A stretch of DNA of 64,000 bases from Margaritifera margaritifera (lineage: Eukaryota > Mollusca > Bivalvia > Unionida > Margaritiferidae). The position numbers and the translations under genes are program-made. Where the stretch lies: positions 3,870,001 through 3,934,000 of the forward strand of contig JAQPZY010001684.1 of the NCBI GenBank assembly GCA_029931535.1, in the 5' to 3' direction. Positions within the stretch are counted from its first letter, which is position 1. The number at the start of each line of letters is the position of its first letter. Under the pieces are notes generated by a model. The model was not told the DNA's origin. It did not search any database and saw only the letters and a program-made list of their open reading frames with translations. Of the stretch, positions 1 through 11,363 are shown in pieces.

Positions 1-887
1 TTTAGAGTTGTGTGTTAAAAGTCACATACACCATATAATTTTCTAGAACATTCTGTCATGTGACCTATCTTTATATATACCATCTTTAGTGGACAGTTTT
101 TAGTTTCGACCTCACCATCAGTCTATAAAGAGTCATTACAGTTGTGAAAAATCAGTCCATATTCAGAGAGAGGTATTATTTAAAATATTCATTGGATTAT
201 AAAAGTGCTCATAGACTTTTGGATTTTGGATTTTGAATTGATGATTTTGGGATTTATGTGAACTTCTTCAAAGATATTCTGGAGTACTTCAATTTGGCAC
301 ATCATCACATTAAAGACTACTGGCACATCAGGACATCATGGAAAACATAGTTTAACTGATTCAATTTACATATTACATTGATGGTAGAATTTAAAACATT
401 TACAGGCAGGAATCAATTTTTATGTTTCAAGAAAGGCTCACAGCTCTTTCGAAAGAACATAATGGTTGATTGAACTTTTCCTCATGTCTGGAACATCACA
501 CAGGTATGTAAAAAGTTAATTTCAATTATCATGAAAAGTCATATCGTTCATCAGATGAACCGTCGATGATTTTTTCAAATGTTCTTTACACGATTAATAT
601 GAGAAGAAAAATAATTATCTCAGTTCGTTAAGACTATGTCAGTAAGAGTATACAAATCTGTACTTTTTATTTCAAAATGATTAATTAAATCTATCATTTT
701 GATCGCACAGTGGCGGGTTACAACTAGTATTTCTCTTCAGATGATTACAGCATTGTATCTATCTATATTTGTTTGCAAGTTTATTTACTAAAGAAAAGGA
801 AATATTTCGTATAAAAGTTATAAATTCATTTATTTATTCCATTCACACGTTCACTCAACAGGATTCACTGGAGTAATGCCCCTTCAA
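1..887. other. intergenic, nothing recognised
   Basis: AT-rich sequence. The missing 3' exons of the SLC17 gene that enters from the right on the minus strand might be expected here, but I found no stretch matching transporter helices on either strand. Confidence 0.4.
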
Positions 888-1354
888 GGGCTCACAGTAC
901 TAATTCAGTTCCCATAGTAAACATATGGAAACATTATGATATTAAAAATTCAATAACTTTTAAACTTCTAAATGCTCTTTATCAAACCTATATTTCTCAG
1001 TATAGATCCATCTTTGATGCAACCTTCTATGTAGAGAAAACCATATGTTCCGCGGCATTTTGTTTGATCTACATGTGTTTGAAACATGTGTTTTCAATTC
1101 CGCACCTAAAGAATCAGGTACTAATTTCAGTTGTGAGTGTTCCAAAGTCAAGCCTGTAAAAGGACTGAAATTCCAATGTCTCCATTTTTCTTTCCAGTTA
1201 CAAGTAGGATAAACTCTCAAAAAATTCTTGTAACTAAAATATTACTTTTCATTATTAGCTGATAATGGCCCTCCAAACCCATATGTACTCTATTTTATGT
1301 TCACCCATTTCTAGAATGGTTCCCATTTTTCCATATAATTAGTACCGTGAGTCC
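888..1354. mobile_element. MITE, copy 1
   Basis: The left end reads GGGCTCACAGTACTAATT and the right end AATTAGTACCGTGAGTCC, so the ends are inverted repeats with two mismatches. The interior aligns along its whole length with the copy at 2,257-2,696, including the block around TTCCAAAGTCAAG. There is no transposase, so this is a non-autonomous element. No target duplication is visible, and the superfamily cannot be assigned. Confidence 0.8.
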
Positions 1355-2256
1355 AAAATCAATCCTTGATTTACTTGACAGACCTATGTATAGCAATAGA
1401 ATGCATAAGTAAACAGTGCGCATAGTTCTGCTTGTCAAAGATTACATTAGTGAACATTAAATTATATTGGAAGCGCATTGATACCAACATCAGCAATAGT
1501 GCATTTCAGGCAACATTTAAGTATTTGAACTTCATTTCAGAAAATCTGAACAAATATTAAAATAAATCTGTCTAATCTAGAGTTACCTTGTTTGCTCTCA
1601 CCATTTATCTCTCTTCAATTTAAGATTGAAATATATTATCATCCTTGTGATATTATGCATTTAATAAGTAAAAGGTCACTGTGACCATCTATATGTGCAT
1701 GTATTACTTCAGAAAAGGAGATTTAAATGACAGAAATTACTGAACATTCCTCCAGAACACATATAATTTAAAACAAAGTAAGGTAGGCCAATTATAAATA
1801 CAAAATATTAAATTCCAAAACATTCACTGAATGAAACTGGTGGGACAAAAAATCATGAGGGGTCATCAGCATTAAGCCTAGTGGAAGAGATCTAAGTGAT
1901 CAAATCTGAAGCATAATATTTCGAAACATTGCTAGGAAATATCAAATTGGTGACCACAATTACTCTATAAATGGTACACTGTCTAAAAGTTATATATATG
2001 GTTGCATAGATATTAACCATTGTGGAAAATACCAAACCCAACATAGTCAAATGTACAAACTATACCCCCCCCCCCCTTTTATGATAACAGTTGCCATATC
2101 TGAAAGTGTGTTTAATATTCACTGAAAATCATTCTGAGGTAAACAAAAGGTATACATTTTGCTTATTATTAACAAACAGAACCACAATTTTGCATCTATA
2201 GTTAACCTAATTGTACATGAATATGTGGAACCACTGTAAGGTTTATGTTCTCTATA
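1355..2256. other. intergenic between the MITE copies
   Basis: No gene seen. It contains a short run of C near 2,066-2,076 and otherwise low-complexity AT-rich sequence. Confidence 0.4.
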
Positions 2257-2696
2257 GGACTCACGGTACTAATTCAGCTTCCATAGTAAACCTATGGAAA
2301 GACCATAATATTACAAATTCAATAACTTTCAATAACTTAAATTTCTAAATGCTCATGATCAAACCTATATTTCTCATTAGAGACCCATCCTTGATGTACG
2401 CTTCTGTGTAGAGAAAACCATATGAGCCGAGGCTTTTTTGTTATCTTCTTGCGTTCGAAGCATGTGTTTTCAATTCCGCACCAAAAGAATCAGGTACTAA
2501 TTTCAGTAGTGAGTGTTCCAAAGTCAAGTCTGTACAAGGACTGAAATTCTATCAATAAAATATTGTCTCCGTTTCTTTTCAGTTACAAATAGGATAAGGT
2601 CTCAAAAAATTAATTTTACTAAAATTTTACGTTATTTTATGTTCACCCATTTCTAGAATGGTTCCCATTTTTGCATGTAATTAGTACCGTGAGTCC
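2257..2696. mobile_element. MITE, copy 2
   Basis: The ends are perfect 18-bp terminal inverted repeats (GGACTCACGGTACTAATT and its exact complement), and the interior is shared with copy 1. Copy 1 carries extra sequence in its right third. No coding capacity and no clear target duplication. Confidence 0.85.
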
Positions 2697-2939
2697 TTCG
2701 ACTGCAATATACCGCGTTTTCACATCTTCTCACGCTTATAGTAATCAGGGGAGATAACAATGTGAAAGTCCTCTAATCGATAGCAACATAGTAACAGTCG
2801 CCTGGATGATATTTAGCAACCCTTATCAGATATGGCAACACACATAACACTAATAAATGTATTCTGCCAGTAGGTACTATTTACAGAAACGGGTGTAGTT
2901 ACAGCTGTTCCTTTAACATATAAGGAAAGTGTTTATTAC

Positions 2940-3035
2940 CATGAATGTAGAAAATAGAACCCCATCCATTATCAAAACCATAAGCACACAGCAGCCCAGA
3001 TGAACTCAGCGTTGCAACCATTCCCATCATGAACC
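2940..3035 (-). CDS. SLC17 copy A, exon 5 (helices 5-6)
   Basis: Acceptor TTTTCATAG|GGTTC and donor CATG|GTAATA. It encodes FMMGMVATLSSSGLLCAYG and GWGSIFYIHG, the helix 5 to helix 6 stretch. It joins exon 4 in frame through a split glycine codon. This is the last exon of the gene inside the window. Confidence 0.88.
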
Positions 3036-6000
3036 CTATGAAAAAGAAGAAAAAAACAAAAAAACAATCATGATCATAAAGCATGTTATTCACTGTTGAC
3101 GTAGTCTCTGCCTGGCCATAATTTATCTGTATACAGTGTTGCAGATAACTGTCTGGAGAGAAAACAGCAAAAACTGCGCCCTGTACGAATTGTTTCCATG
3201 AAGCAGTTCTATTTCGATCTTATCACTTTAGATAATGATTATGTCATCAAGACTGTCAGATAATAATGTGTTCGATATCAAAAGACGTGAGGACAATGTG
3301 AAGATAAGACTGATTTTGTAAAATTCCTTATGAACTATATAGCATTTATCTCCAGAGAGAGATAGAGATATGTAATTGCCATTTTTTTTTTCATTATCTT
3401 TCAAAGATATTTTTGACAACATACACTGCTTCCCATATGACGTCGTAATTTGATCACAAATTAACAACAATAACAACAGTGGTAGATCTGCTTGCTCGAG
3501 ACTTAACATTACCATCTTCATCGTTAATTTGTGCTAATTCCTAAAAAGATAAGGTAAATGTAAAGAACAGGCGCTTCTGCAAGAAAGTTACAGATATAAA
3601 CTTGTGGAGGCTGCAGAATCTCAACAGAAGTAACATCGCCACCTGGGGAACAATCTGTTGGACACACTCAAAGCGCCGACTAGCGCCCCGAAACTTTTTT
3701 GGTACCACATAGCTTTTTACTCAGGCACTGGATTGAGTTGCCATGTAACGCGTTGAAGGGCGGAGGAATGCGGGTGACTTGGGCTATTATTGACATAAAG
3801 AAAACGGTTTACAGTACAACACATTCAAAAAGAACTTCAGCACATATCTACGATAAAGGTAGATGCATATCTATATCATGGAATTCAAAATAAATGCTTA
3901 TTAAAAGAATATGGGCCAACTCAAAACTACTATTAACTTTTAACATTTTTATATATTTCAATTCCTATACTATAATTTCCTTTAAATCCGCAGCCAAGCA
4001 ACAGGTGTTATATCTACATCACGCGCGTTCCCTCAAACTTTATGTCCCGCTCCTAGGTAATGAATCTGAAGCAAAGGTTAAAAGAACTTGGAAAACTAGA
4101 AGTGATGCGGGGTCCATATGTTGTTTTTCAAGTTCTGGCTTGTTAAAGTTGTTGAGTTCTAGTTCTGACTTGTTGAAGTTGTTGAGTTCATTCGAGTTCT
4201 AGCTTGCTGCAGTTGCTGAATTCGAATTCTGGCTTGTTGAAGTTGTTGAGTTCATTCGAGTTCAAGCTTGCTGAAGTTGTTGAGTTCATTCGAGTTCTAG
4301 CTTGTTGAAGTTGTTGAGTTCAAGGTCTGGCTTGTTGAAGTTGTTGAATTCGTGTTCTAGCTTGTTCAAGGTGTTGAGTTCATTCGGGTTAGCTTGTTGG
4401 AATTGTTGAATTCATTCAAGTTCTAGTTTGTTAAAGTTGTTGAATTCATTCGGGGTCTAGCTTGCTGACGTTGTTGAGTTCACTCGATTTCTGGATTGTT
4501 GAAGTTGTTGAGTTCACTCGAGTTCTTGCTTTTTGAAGTTGTTGAATTCATTCGAGTTCTAAATTGTTGAAGGTGTTGAGTTCATTCGAGTTCTAACTTG
4601 TTGAAGTTGTTGTGTTCATTCGAGTTCCAGCTTGTTGAAGTTGTAGCGTTCATTCGATTTTTATCGTGTTGAAGTTGTTGAGTTCATTCGAGTTCTGGCT
4701 TTTTGAAGTTGTTGAGTTCGAGGTCTGGCTTGTTTAATTTGTCGACTTCATGTTCTATTTTGTTGAAGTTGTTGAGTTCATTCGAGTTCTGGCTTGCTGA
4801 AGTTGTTAAATTCATTCGAGCACTGGCTTGTTGAAGCTGTTAGTTCGAGCTCTAGCTTGCTGAAGTTGTTAAATTCAAGTTCAGGAGTTTCAAAATAGTT
4901 GAGTTCGAAATTTGGCTTGTTAAAGTTGCAATTAAGAAAATACTTCACGCGGGGACTGAGTAAATTAATCAAGCGATGCAGAGTATTACCGTTAGAATGA
5001 TTTATGTTTTTGAGTTATAGAAGTGTACAGTATTATATTGTTGTACATATCGATAAACTACTCGAAATAAAATCAAAATGGATTGATTAAGTCTATCTCT
5101 GAAACTGTATAAGAGGAGTGAAAATCATAAATCACATCCCGTACACATATGTGCACACAAAAGCGGTCTCATGAAGTCCACGATTTCTCTTTATGAGAAC
5201 GTTTGACAAAAATACTAAAGTTTGCAAAATTGACAAAATAATGCAAAGGGAAATTTTGCACATTTCCTGCTCTAATGCAACATTTAGATATAAATGACTT
5301 ACCTAACGCTATAACAGAAGTAAGTCTGCTTCTCTCTTGTGGAAGTGCCCAGCCGCCGATCATTGAATAAACGGAGGGTATAACTGCTCCCTGAAAAACA
5401 AACTAATGATGTTTAAGTAATAAAAAAGATTTATATTTCAAAACATAAAAATCTATACCACTGTTGTGCCACGTAGACAATTTGTTTTACAAAAATGCAA
5501 TTCTATATTACATTATATTTCTGAGGTGATCATTTCTTTGCCTGAGATGCAAACTCAGTTTCTATCTTGTGGCAATCGTGAAATATACGACCTGTGTATA
5601 AAAAAAACTATTTCATATATCTATTGATCCCAAGGTACGATAAAGTCATGTTACATTGTTTTCACACGACGTTCTATATCATTGTACCGATATTGAAAGT
5701 AATATGAATTATGTCAATCGTTAATTGTTGTGGAAATGCGATAAAATGAAAGAGTCACCTCCACAAATGTGGCTCCTTATGTACATGTAAAGTAAAAGAT
5801 TAGTCAGTGTTAAGACACAGAAAATTGTCAAATAAGTTGTTGCTTAGATACATTAACAGTGGCTGAAATGAAATGTTCCTCTATATACAATGCTATTCAC
5901 TTTAGTAGAACTTATTATCAACCATATACTTACCCCAGCAAGGCCTGTGATGACCCTGAGAACATACACAATGTACACGTTAGCTCTAGCACATATTGGC

Positions 6001-8576
6001 ACTAGAACAATGCTTAGACATGAAATCAAAAGGGCAACCGATGCAATCTTTTTCCCGCCAAATCTGGTCGCTAGGTAACCAACAGCAAACTGGGTAGCAA
6101 TGCTACCGTAGTAGTAGCAGGACAATAAACCACTCTGAATAGTTTTAGGCCATTCAAATTCGGCCCCCTGGAATCAAATGAGAAAAGTAATTTGAATGAA
6201 AATATCATCTTTTAAGTAGTATTTCGAAATATATATAGCAATTAGTATTGCAATACAGATATTTTGGGATTAATGACAATATTAAAACAACACTCAAAAT
6301 TCCGAGCTGACAAACCTGACTTGTTGGATATTCTGATTAAAAGAGACTCCAACAGAGATGAAACTTAGGATACCGACGATGTATTGCTAGTAAAGAGCCC
6401 CGCCTGAGAAAGTCTGATTCCAACACAGTTGCGAAAGTAACGTGGAATGTTTCTCTTCTAACCCGATTTCTCATTGTTCGAGAGTCTACAAATACGATAT
6501 TTAAATTCATAATATACAATAAATCGGAATATTCTCAAAATGAAACTCGGATGTCGCTTTACACAAATAAAATTGATGTAATGTCCTTGCCGAAAGTATA
6601 CATCAAAATGATGTAAACTCTTTGCTGGAAGTGTACCTAATACCCCTTTCAGTTCTTACAAGTCTGCTGCATATGCCCAGAAGGAATACTCACCTTTTCA
6701 TTTTGAAAAATGAATGTTTAATCGTAAAGTACCATATTAAAATATAACCGTCCTGACCGATATCGTAATGAATTAGCCCTTGTCAAACATCAGATATATT
6801 TTGCCAGCGAAACCTTAGTATTCACCATAGTGACTAATGTATTAAATTCAAGTACTATTTCTTGAAGGCAGTTTCTAACCTTGAACACAATTGGCGTATG
6901 AGGTCACGTAAAGGTTCACGAAATGGGCCGATGATATTCCAAATGACGATATACTGGTAGAAATTTGTACACCACTGACACTTTTTGATTCTCTCTCCGA
7001 CGCACTGACACGAAAATTTAATTTTGGGCGTTTTTTGGAAAAAAAAATCCAGATTGTGTTCCTATGGCTTAGCATTTTTATGTCTGAGAATTTGACAATG
7101 TTAATAGCGGTCTTCCTTACGCAAATTCTATGTTTTATCGGTTCCGCTGCCGCGTGACTATAATGTATCTTTTGCGTGTAACTAACAGTTCATAGTTTGA
7201 AGCCCAATTTCGAAATAATCATAAAATATACATATTTTTTGTCTTCCCCATATGACTGCACATATATGGTTTTGTCACAAAATATTCCGAATCGTGACTG
7301 CATTTGAAGTTTTAGTACATTTGATTTTTGACATCGTCCAGAGACCCCAAGAGAGGGAGACACATATAACATCCCTCTTGCAAATGACCACCACCTGGAC
7401 AAGTAGAATACCAAGTTAGGTTGAATTCTACGGTGCGGTTTAGGAAGATATATGATCACGAACAGACGGATGGACGAACGGATGGACATATAGAGGTTAT
7501 CATAATATCCCTGGCGACATGAGAAACCAGAAATATCGTCATGGAACACAAATGACCCATTAGTGTGCATTCAAAAACGGAACAAAATGCAAAACATATT
7601 CAAACCTAAGTGCGTACGTCCGTCCGTACGGACAAGGATAACACCATATATCCTATCACATTCGTGATAAGACATGAAACGCGTGGAGATACAAATCTCC
7701 GTTAGAGATATGCAGAAGCCTGAACTGTTAGTTTATTACTGATATTCCTTCAGATTATAAATATCTAAGGAAATAAATATAAGTCTTAGACTCTTACTCT
7801 ATAATCCTCAACAATGGTCTCAAAAGCCGCATGACATCCGTCCTGGTGGTTCTCCTGATCAGTTTCGTGCTGTTTAATATAAACGGATTCATTTACTCTG
7901 GAGATATTGCCAACTGGATTCCATGAGGCTGAAGTATTTACAACTGTTGAATACAGGAATGAGTCGTTCCTTTTGGTCATATTCGAATAACTTGTGGTAT
8001 TATCAATTGCTGCCTCTAGTGCAGCCTTTGATTGATATTCTTGCTTGACCATACAAACGATAGCCATACTGAGGTTTACTCTGTGGACGGAGAGCCAAAA
8101 CAAGCAAAAAAAGGCAAGGTAGGCAAACTGCCATCTCTTCGAACAAACACATGGAGCGCGTTCGAGACCTGCAAAACATTAAAAAGCATCAAGATCACAG
8201 TTCCTAACGTGTTCAGATAATTGCCTAATAACTCAATTTACGAACCGTTTATTTCTGCATAGAACGCAATGATTTTAATTTCATAATCAATATTGAAATA
8301 TTATTTTTCTTCATAACAGAAGGTGTTATTAATATCGGCACTAAATGAAGTCTTTTGTGATAGAATTTTCCTGACTTGATTATGAGCACTTTCTGTTTGC
8401 ACTTCCACAACAACATGGCGAATTAAGCTTGTTTTAGAAGCTTCTTATAATGATAACTGCTAATAAAGGAAAACATTTATGACCATCTTTCCCCGGCCCC
8501 AATCTCCGGCCTTAATTTCTTAATTTCATATTCAATCTCTTTTGGGCAGGTTGAATTGTAGCTATATTTATCTAAT

Positions 8577-8650
<74 letters not shown>

Positions 8651-8765
8651 CTGACATAAACTTGCCATAAGATTTTGAATCATCGTCGTGTAATTCACTT
8701 TCCTCATGATGTTCTTCATTCTGACTTTGATCCTTTTCTCTTTCAGCAAAACTTTCATCTGTCAT
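2940..8765 (-). CDS. SLC17-family (sialin/VGLUT-like) MFS transporter, copy A, 5' five exons
   Basis: Twelve-helix anion transporter of the major facilitator superfamily; SLC17 members move organic anions or phosphate across lysosomal, vesicular or plasma membranes. Inferred exons: 8765-8666, 8168-7798, 6167-5934, 5390-5303 and 3035-2940, encoding about 297 residues with matching intron phases (1,0,0,1). Visible marks: acidic cytosolic N-terminus (1-34); helix 1 with the RVNLSMAIVCMV block (about 63-74); a luminal loop with six N-glycosylation sequons; SCYYYGSIATQF and GYLATRFGGKK (187-197), the family's Q..GG..A...GGK segment; and WALPQERSRL, the SLC17 hallmark between helices 4 and 5. Full family members have about 480-520 residues, so the C-terminal third lies before base 1. 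Substrate cannot be predicted. There are no frameshifts or internal stops, so it is likely functional. Confidence 0.9.
4127..4925. repeat. 34-bp minisatellite in SLC17 copy A intron 4
   Basis: More than twenty imperfect units built on CTTGTTGAAGTTGTTGAGTT plus a CATTCGAGTTCTAG spacer. Several units lack the spacer and are about 24-26 bp long. The array occupies a third of the 2.3-kb intron. Unit divergence is high, so the array is old. Confidence 0.9.
5303..5390 (-). CDS. SLC17 copy A, exon 4 (SLC17 hallmark)
   Basis: Acceptor TTTTTCAG|GGAGCA and donor TTAG|GTAAGT. It encodes GAVIPSVYSMIGGW followed by ALPQERSRLTSVIALG, equivalent to the W.PP.ERS.L block of SLC17 proteins. Confidence 0.92.
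5934..6167 (-). CDS. SLC17 copy A, exon 3 (helices 2-4)
   Basis: Phase 0 at both ends, with acceptor CAG|GGGGCC and donor GGG|GTAAGT. It encodes 78 residues starting GAEFEWPKTIQSG, including the GGYLA..GGK-type segment (here AVGYLATRFGGKK) and helix 4 ending VLRVITGLAG. Confidence 0.92.
7798..8168 (-). CDS. SLC17 copy A, exon 2 (helix 1 and glycosylated loop)
   Basis: The acceptor is TTTTGCAG|GT and the donor AGA|GTAAGA. The exon encodes helix 1 (from WQFAYLAFF through AIVCMV) and a hydrophilic loop with the sequons NTT, NMT, NDS, NTS, NIS and NES. It aligns over its full length with 38,418-38,054 in copy B. Confidence 0.9.
8577..8646. repeat. (GA)n microsatellite in SLC17 copy A intron 1
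   Basis: Pure GA run starting about 20 bp inside intron 1. Copy B has a GA run at the same place. Confidence 0.97.
8666..8765 (-). CDS. SLC17 copy A, exon 1 (N-terminus)
   Basis: Begins ATG ACA GAT GAA and encodes an acidic, hydrophilic tail of 34 residues ending KSYG. The chosen donor is TATG|GCAAGT, a GC-type site that leaves phase 1, as the exon 2 acceptor requires. No GT donor with that phase is nearby. The matching exon of copy B starts with similar bases. Inferred by comparison of the two copies. Confidence 0.55.
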
Positions 8766-8842
8766 TTTCGTCCTACTGTAGACAATTGATTCCACCTGAA
8801 GACGTTTGACCTTAGGGTACTGTGCAGTTGAATAAATTGATC
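8766..8842 (-). promoter_or_regulatory. 5' flank of SLC17 copy A conserved with copy B
   Basis: Upstream of the ATG, copy A (minus strand) has ACCCTAAGGTCAAACGTC and copy B has GCCCAAGGTCGAACGTC, both inside a longer alignable block that starts with TTCAACTG/TTCAGCTA. This is a candidate 5'UTR or promoter-proximal region retained after duplication. No TATA box was identified with confidence. Confidence 0.4.
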
Positions 8843-11311
8843 TTTAATATCACGAGAGACATCGCTTTATTTGTAAACAATAACTATAAGTTGTTAAAAA
8901 TGTTCTAGTGAATAGATATATTTGGAGGCTTTTCTCGGTGATCCCAGCACCCCACCACCTTCCTGAACATTCCAAACCTATAAACTCAATAGTTCTGCAC
9001 CCATATAAATATCTACTTACACCATTAACTATCAATATAGTACCTTCGTATGCTTTTCAAGTACATATTTAAATCCCATCACTCAGTATATATTTATAGA
9101 GGTAAATGTTTTAAGATAATGAGGCATTTTCTTGTTTAAAAGTTGATTATAAGTCTCTCTAGGGTAATTTAAACCTGCTGAATTGAAACATGCTTGTTAC
9201 GAAGATGTTTTTGCGTATTAAAAGTCCTAACCTTAGGTTGAAATGACGTAAATAATCCATATTTTTGCAACTTTAATTTTTTGTGACAGAATGACATGCA
9301 CTTGATAGGCCTTGTTTAAGAGCTGAAGGTGTCGGCGTCAGTATTCCTATGATGGTGTCAGCAATATTTGCCTGAGTTTCTAATTAAAAAGGTTTTATTT
9401 ATTTCAAGAAGTCTACATTATATAAAAAGATTATTATTGTATTTGGAATTTATCATTAGAAAGCAGTGCTCTTTTGATATTCTCATCCTTCTTACCCCTG
9501 CCGCTGAGAATCATCATCTATTCCAAATCCCTTTGAAGAATTGTTTCATATTTCACAAACATTCCTATCATACAATGTGACCCTATGCAATTATTGCCAA
9601 CATAACTACATGGAAGGTATTCCAAAAAGAAGTTTGTGATACTTGAAATGCAACTTACATTAGTTAGTTTCTTAAAAAGCTTTCTTAAATACAATTTGTT
9701 ACATTTTAATTCAATGTTCCTTCTTACCACTTCCAAAATTAGTATATCTTTCTATGCTTCCGTGACACTCATTGACTAGTGATGCTAATTACTTGATCTA
9801 ATTGTAATTGCATTATTAATGCTCCTATACCACATGATATTAATCCGCCGTTTTCTTAACATGAATTTTTAAAAATCTCAGTTTCATTTATCTGCATTTG
9901 AATGTACTGATGCTGCAAAGATTGGAACCTGGATTCGCATCGATAACGTCTACCTTTAAATATTCTTATAATATTGATGGATAGAATATTAGCGGTGGTA
10001 CTGGTCGTTCCTCAACCAGTTTCTAGTCTGTTATGTTTGGATGGGACTGTAGCGTTTTAGAAGCGTACCTTGTTCCACAGCATGACTTGGTAATGTGATG
10101 TGACAATAAAGAGTATTACTCTACATCTAGTGATTAATTACAATATTAAATCTTCGTGATCAAGATGACATGACTTGTATGTGTTTGGATCTCTGGCATG
10201 CCATACATCTTACAACAGAATTGCTCTGCATCCCCGACATTTGCTGGCTCCAGGTTACCATTTCCTAAGCTTGTCAGTTTGGTCTTGGCTTGTAATGTGT
10301 TCTAACTAGGATGTCTCATATGATTTTCGGTCTGCGGTAGGCTAATATTGGTATGTTTGAGAGTAGAAAACAGTTAGGCTAGTCCAAAAACCGTTTTTGC
10401 AATGATCGTGGTAGTTTAATATATAAACCGTGTTGTGCCTGAATTGACCGTTTTCATCGGCAAGTTTCGGATGAATTTGTTATGTGATGTCATTGTAAAG
10501 TGTGATGTAATTATAAATGCACGAAGAATAATATATGAGGAAAGCCACATGTCAATGTTTACCTGTCACTAAATTCCCCACATCACTATATTCAGGCACT
10601 ACTTAGCCAATCAAACCTGGTTAACGTGTCATGGTTGATTAATGATGCCCCAGATAATGTTCCCTAATGTCCTGGGTTTCTCAACTAGCTACTACGTGCA
10701 ATCTTCCCCAATCTTTGCTGGAGATCTTTACATTGGAGAATTTGAACTTCTCGGGTTTGAGAAACCGTCTGATTGAAAGATCTATTTAGTAAACTGTGAA
10801 GCATAATGTACAAGAATCATTAACACGAGGCTTTATGCATACGATTACAAAAAGACCACACAATAGTCCATCCGAACATTGCCGATAAAAAGGTCTATTG
10901 AATCTGCACATACATATATAGTTGTCGTGAATATTGTTCACCATAAATAGAACAATACAAGTTTGCAACAGAGCAAGATATCCCCGCACCTGTTGCTCGC
11001 CATGGTCCCTCCCCCCACCACACTCCATTATATCCTCGCTACGAGTTTCCTTTTAACGTTCTCAACCTGTGAACCAGCGACACAAGAGGTCACTCTTGTG
11101 TGTCTTAAACGTTTTTATTTTACAAAAATAACTATATACTGATTATGTCACTGATATTGATTTTTGAACTTTCTTTAGAATCTAAACTTTTTTTAAAATG
11201 TGTATTTCAATTGATTTTCTATGTGTACACACACCTGCTTTCATGCCAATAAAGAACTTAAACTTGTAAACGGGTTCTAGCACAGAATTACTACAGGGTG
11301 AAAGATCTGAA

Positions 11312-11316
<5 letters not shown>
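8843..11316. other. intergenic upstream of SLC17 copy A
   Basis: No gene or recognisable mobile element. Short open frames here have no family features. Confidence 0.4.

Positions 11317-11361
<45 letters not shown>
11317..11361. repeat. (CT)n microsatellite
   Basis: Uninterrupted CT run. Confidence 0.97.

Positions 11362-11363
<2 letters not shown>

Noticed and set aside
960..1220. 86-codon minus-strand frame
   Set aside because: Lies wholly inside MITE copy 1; the matching part of copy 2 does not keep the frame.
5890..6078. plus-strand frame
   Set aside because: Antisense shadow of SLC17 exon 3, whose splice sites and homology fit the minus strand.
8477..8795. frames reading through SLSLSL runs
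   Set aside because: The run is the (GA)n microsatellite inside intron 1; coding ends at the inferred donor.
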